Source: Prevotellaceae bacterium (GTDB lineage Bacteria; Bacteroidota; Bacteroidia; Bacteroidales; Bacteroidaceae). Taken from it: DNA of 40,505 nt. Positions 1-8,900 of this stretch are shown here, one piece after another (position 1 is the stretch's first letter; every line of letters starts with the position of its first letter). Under the pieces are notes generated by a model. It worked only from the letters and a program-made list of their open reading frames with translations, made no database searches and was not told where the DNA came from. Location: positions 1-40,505 of the forward strand of contig JAFLUV010000001.1 of assembly GCA_022508635.1 (NCBI GenBank), read 5' to 3'. The position numbers and the translations under genes are program-made.

Positions 1-331
1 ATTTAACTTTGCACTTGTTTGTTTTGAAGTTTTTGAAAGCTTCTTATTTTCTCGTTTGTTTTATAACTCCAGAGGCTGACCAATATTCATTTTTAATATA
101 GCGTCTTTGCAAAAATACTATTCTTTCTTGAGAACTGCAACAATCTTAAACCCAAATGATCATTAAAATATAGTATTTCGTGGTCATCCTTACAAATATC
201 TATAAATACTTTTATTCATATCTTACTCCCAAGTTATTACAATAAAACTACAATATTTAATTTGTAGAATTTTATGAAGTTATTCTGCAAAGTTAGCCTA
301 ATGCGCAATAATGAAGTGAGTAAAAAATACC
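1..331. other. AT-rich intergenic DNA at window edge
   Basis: There is no credible gene between the window edge and the uvrD stop codon at 332-334. The stretch is strongly AT-rich. On the minus strand a GTTG (138-141) is followed after 20 bases by TATTTTTG (110-117), which fits the Bacteroidetes -33/-7 promoter pattern and would drive a gene lying to the left of the window. Two further TAACTTTG boxes occur at 4-11 (plus) and 288-295 (minus) without a clear -33 partner. No strong terminator hairpin was seen after uvrD. Confidence 0.4.
110..141 (-). promoter_or_regulatory. Possible leftward promoter (-33/-7)
   Basis: On the minus strand GTTG at 141-138 and TATTTTTG at 117-110 are separated by 20 bases. 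The known Bacteroides pattern is TTTG, about 19-21 bases, then TAnnTTTG. The downstream gene is outside the window, so this rests on the match alone, and in such AT-rich DNA chance matches are frequent. Confidence 0.3.
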
Positions 332-2635
332 CTACGCCATAGTAAGTTTTGCAAAGCGAAGCATAAGCACTTTGGTGCCGGCATTCTCGAACCGGACAGT
401 AGCCTTGCCATCAATACCTGTGCCCTGGATATCTTCGACTGTGCCACGCCCAAAACGCTCGTGGATAACAACAGCACCTACCTTCAGTCTTTCAGCTAAC
501 GTAGAAGGAATTGTGCCGTGAGCAGCCAACTTAGGCTCAATCCGCGTCAAAGGAGAGGAAGCTACAGGACTGTCTACAGGAGGAGAAGAATAACGATCCG
601 GCCGTTGCCCAATGTGGAGCGAAGGTCTGTGAATTGCCCGGGGTTCTACAGGCACCGGACTTTGTGACGGCTTTTGAACTACTGGTTCGCTTCTGCCAAA
701 GAACTTTTGCGGAATCTCCTTCAGGAAACGGCTAGGGCGGGAGTATTCAACCTTGCCACCACGGAAACGCGATCTGGCACTGGTAAGCACAACCTGACGC
801 TCTGCCCTGGTCAATGCAACATAGAAGAGGCGACGCTCCTCCTCAAGCTCACGAGGGGAGTCGACAGTCATCTCGCTGGGAAATAGTCCTTCCTCCATGC
901 CAGTGATAAACACGACGGGAAACTCCAGTCCCTTGGCGGAGTGGATGGTCATCATGTTGACACAGTCTTCATCACCCTGACTATGACTACGATCGAAGTC
1001 AGTGGCAAGGCTTGCATCCTGCAGGTAGTCAGCAAGTAGGGTGCCATACCCTTGCTCCTGACTGTCAGCAACGAAGGATGCTATGCCATCCAGCATCTCC
1101 TGCATATTCTCCTGCTTCGACACATCCTCTGGCTCATGGCCGCTGAAAACATGCTGCAACAGGCCGCTCTCCTTTGCGATACGCAGAGCCAGAGTATGGG
1201 CATCGTCAGTGCCAGCGCTTTGGTGGAAGCCCTCCATCATGGTGCAGAAGGAAGACAGACGGGAAAGCGTGCCAGAATTGAGACCGGGGCAAGTACCTGA
1301 TTTCAACACATTCCACACAGACGTTCCTGCCTCCATGGCTGCTGCAAGAAGTTTCTTTACCGTGGTGTCGCCAATGCCGCGAGCCGGTTTGTTGACAATG
1401 CGTCGCAGTGACTCCTCGTCGTAAGGATTGACAGCAAGACGGAGATAACAGAGTAGATCCTTGATTTCCTCGCGCTGGTAGAACGACATGCCAGCATATA
1501 TGCGGTACGGTATGCGGCCGTAGAGGAAGCTATCCTCTATCTTGCGACTCTGCGCATTGGTGCGGTAGAGCACGGCAATGCCCTTGTAGGGGATGCCCGC
1601 ACGATGCGCCCTCTGCACTTCGCGCAGGATGATGTTCGCTTCGTCTATGTCGCTATAGGCCATAAGAAGGGAAAGAGGATTGCCCACCTCCTTCTCGCTA
1701 AACACATTTTTTGTAATCTGTCCACGGTTGTTGCTGATAAGACTACCAGCAGCATTCACGATGGTCTGCGTAGAGCGATAGTTACGCTCGAGCTTGAAAA
1801 GGCGGGCTCCGGGATAGGTCTCGCGGAAATTCAGTATATTGTCTATGTCAGCTCCCCGAAAGCTATATATGCTCTGCGCATCGTCACCCACGACACAGAC
1901 ACGCTGACGACGGTCGGTAAGGAGCCTGACTATTTGGTGCTGGGCGAAATTCGTATCCTGATACTCATCAACCAAAACGAAATGGAAACGCTCCTGCCAG
2001 GCATCTCGCACCTCTGGATTGTGCTCAAAGAGGAGCCAGGTATTCAGCAGCAAATCGTCGAAATCCATTGCGCCAGATTGCTTGCAATGCTCCTGATAGC
2101 GACGGTATATCTCAGCCGTAAGGGTACGTTTAGAGAATTCGTCACTCTCGCGGAACTCAGGGACAGACCGATAGTAAGATGGCAAGATTAGGCGATTTTT
2201 AGCGGCAGAGATACGGTTCTGCACAGCACTCGGCTTGTAGACTTTCTCGTCAAGAGACATTTGTCGAATGATAAGCTTCAAGAGGCTAAGGCTGTCGGCA
2301 GTATCGTAGATGGTATAATTGGCATCGTAGCCCAATCTATTCCCTTCAATGCGGAGAATACGGGCAAAGATGCTATGAAACGTACCCATCCAAAGTGAAG
2401 CAGCCTTCTCTGGAGAAACCAGCGTAGCAATGCGTTCGCGCATCTCACGAGCAGCCTTGTTGGTAAAGGTCAAAGCAAGGATATTCCATGGCTGCATCCC
2501 CTGCTCCAAAAGATAAGCAACCTTATATGTGAGGACACGCGTCTTGCCGCTACCTGCACCAGCTATGACCAATGAAGGCGCATCAATGCAGAGCACTGCT
2601 TCACGCTGAACGGGATTGAGTTCTTCAAGTTTCAT
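332..2635 (-). CDS. uvrD: UvrD/PcrA-type ATP-dependent DNA helicase
   Basis: This is a superfamily 1A 3'-5' DNA helicase of 767 aa, close to the usual PcrA/UvrD length. It unwinds DNA in repair and clears recombination intermediates. Visible motifs are the Walker A AGAGSGKT at residues 25-32, motif Ia ALTFTNKAAREM near residue 54, the Walker B/motif II VDEYQDTN, motif III GDDAQSIYSFRGA, and the C-terminal motif VALTRAERQ. The last 50 residues (VGAVVIHERFGRGTV onward) resemble the Tudor-like RNA polymerase-binding tail of PcrA. The ATG overlaps the stop of the upstream membrane-protein gene in an ATGA arrangement (2632-2635), so translation is probably coupled. It appears to be the last gene of the long minus-strand cluster. 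Choosing between the names uvrD and pcrA is a matter of convention here. Confidence 0.95.
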   Translation of the reverse strand: MKLEELNPVQREAVLCIDAPSLVIAGAGSGKTRVLTYKVAYLLEQGMQPWNILALTFTNKAAREMRERIATLVSPEKAASLWMGTFHSIFARILRIEGNRLGYDANYTIYDTADSLSLLKLIIRQMSLDEKVYKPSAVQNRISAAKNRLILPSYYRSVPEFRESDEFSKRTLTAEIYRRYQEHCKQSGAMDFDDLLLNTWLLFEHNPEVRDAWQERFHFVLVDEYQDTNFAQHQIVRLLTDRRQRVCVVGDDAQSIYSFRGADIDNILNFRETYPGARLFKLERNYRSTQTIVNAAGSLISNNRGQITKNVFSEKEVGNPLSLLMAYSDIDEANIILREVQRAHRAGIPYKGIAVLYRTNAQSRKIEDSFLYGRIPYRIYAGMSFYQREEIKDLLCYLRLAVNPYDEESLRRIVNKPARGIGDTTVKKLLAAAMEAGTSVWNVLKSGTCPGLNSGTLSRLSSFCTMMEGFHQSAGTDDAHTLALRIAKESGLLQHVFSGHEPEDVSKQENMQEMLDGIASFVADSQEQGYGTLLADYLQDASLATDFDRSHSQGDEDCVNMMTIHSAKGLEFPVVFITGMEEGLFPSEMTVDSPRELEEERRLFYVALTRAERQVVLTSARSRFRGGKVEYSRPSRFLKEIPQKFFGRSEPVVQKPSQSPVPVEPRAIHRPSLHIGQRPDRYSSPPVDSPVASSPLTRIEPKLAAHGTIPSTLAERLKVGAVVIHERFGRGTVEDIQGTGIDGKATVRFENAGTKVLMLRFAKLTMA

Positions 2636-3189
2636 AGATTTAGCATATATTCAATACACTGCCAGCAGAACGACGTAACGACAGCGAATGGGATAGCAAG
2701 CGGATGATTGCGGATAGTATAAGTAAGCATTTTAGCCCAAGACTTGTGGCTGTTATGCCCATAGCACAGACAGAACACGATGAAAGAGAACCAGCCAAGG
2801 AAAGGCAAGCCGTCAAGCAAAGGACTTCCCACAAGGCCTCCCGTAATGCTAAGCAATGGACTATTGTCAGGAGCTGCAATAGCAATCAGAATACAGATAA
2901 ACACGACAGCATAAACAGCAGCAAAGCGATAGAAACGCGACTGACGGAATGTTTTCCCAAACGGGACAAGACTCTCCCTTATCACACCCTGCATCATTAG
3001 GCAGCAGAGCGTAAATGCCACGATTCGGCTATGCAGACAATCAGCGGCATGACGGAAAAGCCATCGCAGTCCATCGTCATCGAAGATACTCCGGCATGGC
3101 ACACCCAACACCGACAACACCCACGAAAGGAACGGCAGTAAAGCTGCCATCACCAGCAGGCAGGCAAAGTTCCGCTCGCTATTGCTCAT
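2632..3189 (-). CDS. Small multi-pass membrane protein, unknown function
   Basis: This 185-aa protein is strongly hydrophobic, with about four or five likely membrane segments: near residues 8-30, 55-72, 88-106, 120-142 and 163-180. I do not recognise it with certainty. Residues 15-75 (LSWVLSVLGV, then DDGLRWLFRHAADC, then a hydrophobic stretch with GVIRESLV) remind me of the N-terminal part of AbgT-family transporters, but the protein is far shorter than the roughly 500 aa of that family. The ATG at 3189 overlaps the response-regulator stop by 11 bases, and its own stop overlaps the uvrD start by 4 bases, so it is a genuine member of the operon. Rare for such a small protein, it contains several cysteines (for example residues 9, 32, 51 and 62-63). 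Confidence 0.8.
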   Translation of the reverse strand: MSNSERNFACLLVMAALLPFLSWVLSVLGVPCRSIFDDDGLRWLFRHAADCLHSRIVAFTLCCLMMQGVIRESLVPFGKTFRQSRFYRFAAVYAVVFICILIAIAAPDNSPLLSITGGLVGSPLLDGLPFLGWFSFIVFCLCYGHNSHKSWAKMLTYTIRNHPLAIPFAVVTSFCWQCIEYMLNL

Positions 3190-3901
3190 CGGCTACAAGG
3201 TTGTCGGGATCTATAATATGCAACTGTATCGCACGTACCACAAGGCGCACAGCATTGACACCGCCTCTCTCCCGTTCGGTGAATAAACGATTAATAAGGT
3301 CTACTTGACGCTTTTCCAAGCTTTTCGTACTGAAAGGCATTTGTCGCAGGCCAGCAATCATGTCCTTTGTGTAACCGAGAGCCAAATGGCGTAGGAAGCG
3401 CTCGTCATACTCGTCTATCTCATACTCCACGAAAGCATCGATGACAGCCTGTTCTTTACAAACATTTTTGCGGAAACGTGCCATCACTTTCTCCAAGAAC
3501 GGCTCGTTAAAGACCATGTGACGGCCATGCATCGCTAACATCACGTCGTCGCGCTGCAATAGGTTGCCCGTTTTTAGGATAATACCGTCAGCTCCTGCAC
3601 CGAGCACGTCTATCCAGAGACGTTCGTTGAGAATCTCGCCAGTAAAAACGAGAATTTTCATGCCAGCATAGCGCGTACGCAGCTGTCTGCAAATATCCAC
3701 ACCAACGGTTGTACTGCCACCCAATCCGAGATCAAGCAGAACAAGGTCGGGCTGTCCCTCGCGCAACAGCTTCCAGAACTCACTCTCACTGGAAGCCGTG
3801 CCGATAATCTCTGCTTCAGGTACTTCTGTCTGCAATATTTGCAAAGTGCCTTTTAACTCGAGCTTATCATCCTCTACAATAATTACCTTGAATTTATCCA
3901 T
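3179..3901 (-). CDS. Response regulator with LuxR/NarL-like C-terminus
   Basis: This is a two-component response regulator of 240 aa when started at the ATG at 3901. A longer reading to 3961 would overlap the kinase gene by about 40 bases and adds residues unlike a receiver domain. The N-terminal receiver domain has the acidic pair at D11/D12, the phospho-acceptor D57 (in DLVLLD), the switch T87 (VFTGE) and K110 (ILKTG). The C-terminal half, about residues 160-235, fits a GerE/LuxR-type helix-turn-helix (YTKDMIAGLRQMPFSTKSLEK, then QVDLINRLF), so it probably binds DNA. It starts 19 bases after the kinase stop and is surely the partner of that kinase. Its target genes cannot be read from this window. 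Confidence 0.88.
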   Translation of the reverse strand: MDKFKVIIVEDDKLELKGTLQILQTEVPEAEIIGTASSESEFWKLLREGQPDLVLLDLGLGGSTTVGVDICRQLRTRYAGMKILVFTGEILNERLWIDVLGAGADGIILKTGNLLQRDDVMLAMHGRHMVFNEPFLEKVMARFRKNVCKEQAVIDAFVEYEIDEYDERFLRHLALGYTKDMIAGLRQMPFSTKSLEKRQVDLINRLFTERERGGVNAVRLVVRAIQLHIIDPDNLVADEQ

Positions 3902-3920
3902 ATCTGTATTAGTGTTATTT

Positions 3921-6900
3921 TTATTTGGCAGCCAGGAGCGAGAAAACAATTCTGAATCCATACTCCGTATCCTCCGCTACAAGACGAAGACCGGGATGAC
4001 CGCTGAAGGCATCATGTTCGCGTATTATCTGACGCATGACAAGGAACTCTAATCGCTCTGTCCGAGGCGAAAAGAGTTCCGACAACTGTGTAAATTTCTG
4101 TCTCTGGCCTTTTATAGCACATATTATATAGTACATGCTGTCATGGTATTTCGCTTCAAGCGTAAAGTCTGTCAACGGCAACACCGCCGACATCTGATCA
4201 ATCAACAGACGAAGTAGCGTCTCATCACCCTTCACAAACGCATCCGTCGGCATGCATGCAATACCATGCGATTGTGCATAAGCAAAGAGCTTGCTCACCG
4301 CAAGTGTCTGTATACAAAGGGTTGATGGTTCCATTTGTCTGTGTGCCTGTTCGTAGAGTAGCATATAGATATGGCGGTAATAAACAACGAGATCGAGCAG
4401 ATTACACTGCATTTCTGCATTAACACCCTGCTGTTGCATCTCCTCTGTCATTTGTTCGATACGTGAAGGGAAATACATCGTCTCATGCTTGATAGTGCTC
4501 AATGAGTTGTCAAGTATTTGATTCATGACGTACAGACGATCATGCTCAAAGCGAATCCGCTGTATCTTGTCCTCAACCTCTTCAATGGCAGCCTCCGTTT
4601 GTCGTACCGTTGTTAATGCAGTAGAAATCGTTTGTTGAATTTCGTGAACATATTTCCAAAGATGAGACTGTTCGAGCCCATGAGTAATCTCCTGCAACTC
4701 ACCATCCATAGTCGCAACATTCTCTGGGAAAGCATACAACACGGCAGTCAGACGTGAGTAAAGGTCGTTGAGTGATGCCCGCTGATGCAACCGGTGACGC
4801 AACACAACACAGTAGAAAAGAACCAGAAACGTAATAAGCAGTAGCACTATTAAAACATAGAGAACACGTGAGTCGGCAGTTATCTTTTCAAAATACTGGC
4901 AATCAGAGGCAAGCGATTCATCTGTACTATAAAGACGATGCAGACGCACGCATTCCGCATTACTATGGCGATAGGTATCCCACCAAGCGAGAGCCTGAGC
5001 GGCAATTGCCTGTTCGTTGTAAAGCGAAACAAGCAAAGGCGTATCAATGGGCTCCTCTATTATGCTAATTGCGTTTTCCGAAAAATAGTAAGCATCAGCA
5101 TATCGACCTTGTAAATTTGCATTGTAGATTGAATCGTAAAGATCGTAACAGCGTTGCGGCATTGCCCCTACATAAACATTGAATAGCAATAGGAACAGTA
5201 AGGACAATACTCTTGGCAAACGAAACCAAAAGCGGCTTCCTTTTCCCTGTTGACTTTCCACACCGAAATCACAGACATTGAAGAACGGCGAAAGCTTCTT
5301 ATAACTATTAATGATGCCTTTACAGTTCATGATGCCAAAGCCAAAGCCCTTGTTTGCGTTTGATGCTCCTATGTGGTTCGGGTCATAGACCTTGCTGTCG
5401 TTCAACTTCTGTACATCTTCTGGAGAAAGCCCCATGCCTGTATCACAAACACTTACTTCAACGTAGTTCTCCGTTTCTTGGAGCGTGACGGAAACTTTGC
5501 CGCCAACCGGGGTGAACTTGCGGGCATTGTCGACCAGCGTATTGACCATAAAGAGCGTCAATGGTTTGTCTGCTTTTACCATGAAATCCGTTTCTGTCAC
5601 TTCAAGCGTAAGTTGCTGCTGTGAGAAAGCATATTGTTGCATGGAGATGACACGCAAAATATCACTTAGCGGGAAACGCGTCACCTGTAGTTTGAGCTTT
5701 CCTTGCTGCATTTGAATCCACGATGTCAGTCGGTCGTTGATGACCATTATACCAGAGCATAGCTCACGAATATACGAAAGGTGCCCAGAAGTATTATCAT
5801 CCGCCCCTTTAAGTTTATTGACCTCTGCAATGACCCTGTCCAGATAAGGGATGATGGCATAAACGACAGACAGTTTTGTACGACCAATGATGTGCCGTTC
5901 TTGCTGCTGAAGGATACGCTGCTGCACGACCTGACACTCTTCCCTATACTCCTCTAAACGCTCTTCTCTGTTCTGAAGGAGTTTGTCAAGCCTTTGCCTG
6001 ACTTGCAGATATGCCGCGCTGGAAGCTATCTCGCGTACCCTTTGTTCGGAAGAGCGCGAACAGCGCTTTAGTTGTCTATAATAAACTGCAGACAGGATTG
6101 CCACAGCCATCACGAGCGAAAGGAGGAAAATGAGCCTCAACCGTTCGTTTTGCACCTCCTGCTTTAACAAGGCCTTGCGACTGTCAAACTCCTTATTCTG
6201 TCGCGATTCGTCAAGTAGGTCAAGGTAAGTGTTACGATGACTGTCGGCAAGACGTTTGTCACCAAGTGCACTGTAGGTAAGACTGAGATTCTCATGTATA
6301 CTTGCTAACCAAGGTGTCACATAATACGGCGAACGACTATGATCTGAAGCCAAATGCAAAGCAGATTGGAAACTTTTGAGCGCCTCATCATATTGCCCTG
6401 CAGAAAAATACACTTCACCCAACGTGCGCAATGCACAAGCTGTCTGGAAAAGGTCGCGATACTGACAGAAGAGAGATACTGCATGATGTGCCATAGCTGC
6501 AGCAAACTGCAACCGACTTGGGAGTAGACTATCGCACATCCAATGTAGATGTTCGCTGTAAAGAAAATTATAGGCAACAGGATGCTGCCGTATGATTTCA
6601 CGGGCACGAAGCGAATCAGAAACCATAGAAGCAAACGACTGCAAAACATTGGCCTCAAAATAAGTAAAATGATTGGCCTTAGCCAAGGTATAAACACGGA
6701 AGAGATGATCAAACTCTGTGACAGTCACTTCATCGGGTGTCCCCTCTACGAGGCCGCCACTACCTTTCATATAATGGTAGTAGAGCCACTGTGTCGTGTC
6801 ATTCTCTATATTGACGTACTGAGCTGCATCCTGTATCTCTCGACAGGCTGCACTATCCTGACCAAGATAATAATAATAGGTGGAGGCAACGATATGGAAC

Positions 6901-7370
6901 TCCGTGAGAGCATACTGTAAACGATGCTGCTGTCGCAACGTAAGGTTTTTCTCCTCGGAAAGGATACGCTGGAGGCGTTTTTGGGCAAAGAGACGACTAT
7001 CAAAGAATTCCTTCCCTTGGCCTATACGCTGCATAATCTTCATAGTAAGCACGTCAGCACAGAGCAATTCCAATTGATTACGACTCGTATTGTGAACCTT
7101 CCGAAGCAAGTATAGAGCCTGGTCGTAACGCATCTGCTGATAACAGACATAGGCAATATTATTCAGTGCCTCGGCATATCCATCAGATCCTTTCTGAGAA
7201 AGGGACTCTGCCTTCTTGGCTGCACGAAGGGAAACAGAGATATCGGAATAACGAAGACGATAGGACAAGTCATTATACCTTTCTGCTAATGCCTCGTCCT
7301 GCCGCTTATCTACAGATATACAGGCAGTAAGAAAGAGACAAATAAGGAGAAGGACACTTTGAACTTTCAT
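3921..7370 (-). CDS. Large TPR-type sensor histidine kinase, duplicated layout
   Basis: This single uninterrupted 1149-aa protein begins with a lipoprotein-like signal (lipobox LTAC, Cys17). The N-terminal region holds TPR-like helices to about residue 400, for example the repeat at 313-342. Then come a membrane segment (about 411-431) and a coiled linker (440-490). A HATPase_c domain follows with an N-box around 610-620 (NTLVDNARKFT), DTGMGL at 643-648 and GFGFGI at 675-680. Unusually, it continues with a second membrane segment (720-736), a short extracytoplasmic TPR-like part, a third membrane segment (836-858) and a cytoplasmic tail containing an H-box-like KHET (H962). This matches my memory of the Bacteroidetes families DUF5112/DUF5113. 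The position expected for the phospho-accepting His before the ATPase (residues 493-517) lacks a typical H-box. The response-regulator gene follows after 19 bases. The ligand is unknown. Confidence 0.85.
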   Translation of the reverse strand: MKVQSVLLLICLFLTACISVDKRQDEALAERYNDLSYRLRYSDISVSLRAAKKAESLSQKGSDGYAEALNNIAYVCYQQMRYDQALYLLRKVHNTSRNQLELLCADVLTMKIMQRIGQGKEFFDSRLFAQKRLQRILSEEKNLTLRQQHRLQYALTEFHIVASTYYYYLGQDSAACREIQDAAQYVNIENDTTQWLYYHYMKGSGGLVEGTPDEVTVTEFDHLFRVYTLAKANHFTYFEANVLQSFASMVSDSLRAREIIRQHPVAYNFLYSEHLHWMCDSLLPSRLQFAAAMAHHAVSLFCQYRDLFQTACALRTLGEVYFSAGQYDEALKSFQSALHLASDHSRSPYYVTPWLASIHENLSLTYSALGDKRLADSHRNTYLDLLDESRQNKEFDSRKALLKQEVQNERLRLIFLLSLVMAVAILSAVYYRQLKRCSRSSEQRVREIASSAAYLQVRQRLDKLLQNREERLEEYREECQVVQQRILQQQERHIIGRTKLSVVYAIIPYLDRVIAEVNKLKGADDNTSGHLSYIRELCSGIMVINDRLTSWIQMQQGKLKLQVTRFPLSDILRVISMQQYAFSQQQLTLEVTETDFMVKADKPLTLFMVNTLVDNARKFTPVGGKVSVTLQETENYVEVSVCDTGMGLSPEDVQKLNDSKVYDPNHIGASNANKGFGFGIMNCKGIINSYKKLSPFFNVCDFGVESQQGKGSRFWFRLPRVLSLLFLLLFNVYVGAMPQRCYDLYDSIYNANLQGRYADAYYFSENAISIIEEPIDTPLLVSLYNEQAIAAQALAWWDTYRHSNAECVRLHRLYSTDESLASDCQYFEKITADSRVLYVLIVLLLITFLVLFYCVVLRHRLHQRASLNDLYSRLTAVLYAFPENVATMDGELQEITHGLEQSHLWKYVHEIQQTISTALTTVRQTEAAIEEVEDKIQRIRFEHDRLYVMNQILDNSLSTIKHETMYFPSRIEQMTEEMQQQGVNAEMQCNLLDLVVYYRHIYMLLYEQAHRQMEPSTLCIQTLAVSKLFAYAQSHGIACMPTDAFVKGDETLLRLLIDQMSAVLPLTDFTLEAKYHDSMYYIICAIKGQRQKFTQLSELFSPRTERLEFLVMRQIIREHDAFSGHPGLRLVAEDTEYGFRIVFSLLAAK

Positions 7371-7381
7371 CCACTTACACT

Positions 7382-8092
7382 TTAGCTTATCGAGACAAAA
7401 AAGGCAGCTCTGACCAAAACATAGACAAACGTCAAAGGAAATACAGCAAAGAGCGGAATGAAGTCTGCACGTCGATAACCTGTAATAGTATAAGCAGACG
7501 AATTAGCAATAGCGATTAGACGCAAACGAGTACCTGCCCTATAATAAAGCTCATAGACACTCACGCCACAGAACAAGCCCCAAAGAGTACCAGCCAAGAT
7601 GTCGATCGGATAATGAACACCCAGATATATCCGACTATAACTTGACAGACAAGCCCACAGCAACAATAATGGACTGACCATTTTATTGCGGAACAAAAGT
7701 ATGAAAAAGGTACTCCCAGCAAAAGTATTGGCTGCATGACTGGAAATAAAGCCATATAGGCCACAGCGATAATTATTGACTAAGTCAATAACCCCTGCAA
7801 GATCTGGGCTATGTGAAGGGCGTAACCGATGAAAATATGGTTTGCAAAAGCCACTGGAGAATCGGTCCGCCAGTGTCACAAGCAGGGCGACCATGACAAT
7901 AGTGAACAATATGCCTCGCCAATTATTATTGCGAACTATGGCATAAAGTACGCAGGCAAACATCGGAATCCACGTAGATGTCTCAGTGATGGTCATCATA
8001 ATTCCATCGAGGTAAGTGGAGGATGAACCATTCAAGGCAACCAATAGTGCCTTGTCCCACTGGATAAGTTGTTCTATTATTGTTAGTAGCAT
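7382..8092 (-). CDS. PAP2-family membrane phosphatase
   Basis: This is an integral membrane phosphatase of the PAP2 (type 2 phosphatidic acid phosphatase) superfamily, which removes phosphate from lipid phosphates such as undecaprenyl pyrophosphate, phosphatidate or lipid A. All three signature motifs are visible (numbering from the ATG at 8092): K84-x6-RP (R91, P92), SSHA with the catalytic His119, and S153-R-x5-H160-x3-D164. The second motif is SSHA instead of the textbook PSGH. About five or six membrane segments are evident. The frame extends to a TTG at 8122, but the ATG at 8092 gives the better start, with 236 aa. The sensor-kinase gene follows after 11 bases and batE precedes it by 36, so it sits within the operon. 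The exact substrate cannot be read from sequence. Confidence 0.88.
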   Translation of the reverse strand: MLLTIIEQLIQWDKALLVALNGSSSTYLDGIMMTITETSTWIPMFACVLYAIVRNNNWRGILFTIVMVALLVTLADRFSSGFCKPYFHRLRPSHSPDLAGVIDLVNNYRCGLYGFISSHAANTFAGSTFFILLFRNKMVSPLLLLWACLSSYSRIYLGVHYPIDILAGTLWGLFCGVSVYELYYRAGTRLRLIAIANSSAYTITGYRRADFIPLFAVFPLTFVYVLVRAAFFVSIS

Positions 8093-8128
8093 TTTGGTAG
8101 AATCCCGAGGTCTTACAAACAACGTTTC

Positions 8129-8887
8129 TTAAATAACATCGAAGGCTTTCTTAGGAATCCATCCCACTTTGCCATCAGCAATACTCACCTCACACCATTC
8201 TTTGAGGCTATTATCTCGAACCTCAACCTTGGAGCCTTCGTGCAGAATGAAGAGATCGTTACCATTATCCGTCGGTGTGCTTTTGACAGTCACAGCAGGC
8301 ATAGTAACGATGCCGCTCACATGTGTCTGTTTGAAGCTCTCCTGTCTCATAGCACAAACATTGGAGAAGACGCAAACCAGCAACAATATAATGGAGGAGG
8401 AAAGAGTCGCCTTCCGCATAGTCACGCTACCAGACGCTTGAAAAAGAAGCAGACAGATCAACATGAGCACAAAACAGAACAAAGCCATGATGGTCCAAGT
8501 GCGCAAACTAAACCAATTCGTCATAACACGAAAGTAGGTGAATAATATGAATTCATGCTGTGGGATAATTTTGTCAATGGTCTTTGTGCGAGCCATTTCG
8601 AGATTAAAGAGGATGTCCTTATCGCTGGGATTAAGCCGCAAAGCTCGCTCAAACCAAAGGATACTGTGGGCAATGTCATCAATGCGATAATAGGCGCACC
8701 CAAGATTATAACAGACATCTGATGTCGTATTCTGTTCTGCGAGTTGGGAATAGAGTTCGACTGCTGTAATGTAGTCGGCACAGGCGTAGGCACTGTCGGC
8801 CTTGCTCTTTACCTCCGACAGACTATCGGCGGCCCGTGAAAACAAAGCAATAAAAAAGAAAAGGGTGAAGAGGATATTATGCTTCAT
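8129..8887 (-). CDS. batE: BatE: TPR and SH3-domain aerotolerance protein
   Basis: This 252-aa protein has a signal peptide (residues 1-19), TPR-like repeats over about 25-115 (for example VCYNLGCAYYRIDD and WFERALRLNPSDKD), two hydrophobic segments around 135-155 and 162-180, and a C-terminal SH3-like domain (about 190-252, ending GWIPKKAFDVI). This order is that of BatE in the Bacteroides aerotolerance operon. The TPR part probably lies outside the inner membrane and may bind BatB/BatC/BatD. It starts 13 bases after the batD stop. The Bat operon was described in B. fragilis as affecting oxygen tolerance; the molecular job of BatE is not known. Confidence 0.85.
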   Translation of the reverse strand: MKHNILFTLFFFIALFSRAADSLSEVKSKADSAYACADYITAVELYSQLAEQNTTSDVCYNLGCAYYRIDDIAHSILWFERALRLNPSDKDILFNLEMARTKTIDKIIPQHEFILFTYFRVMTNWFSLRTWTIMALFCFVLMLICLLLFQASGSVTMRKATLSSSIILLLVCVFSNVCAMRQESFKQTHVSGIVTMPAVTVKSTPTDNGNDLFILHEGSKVEVRDNSLKEWCEVSIADGKVGWIPKKAFDVI

Positions 8888-8900
8888 CGTATACTAAGAA

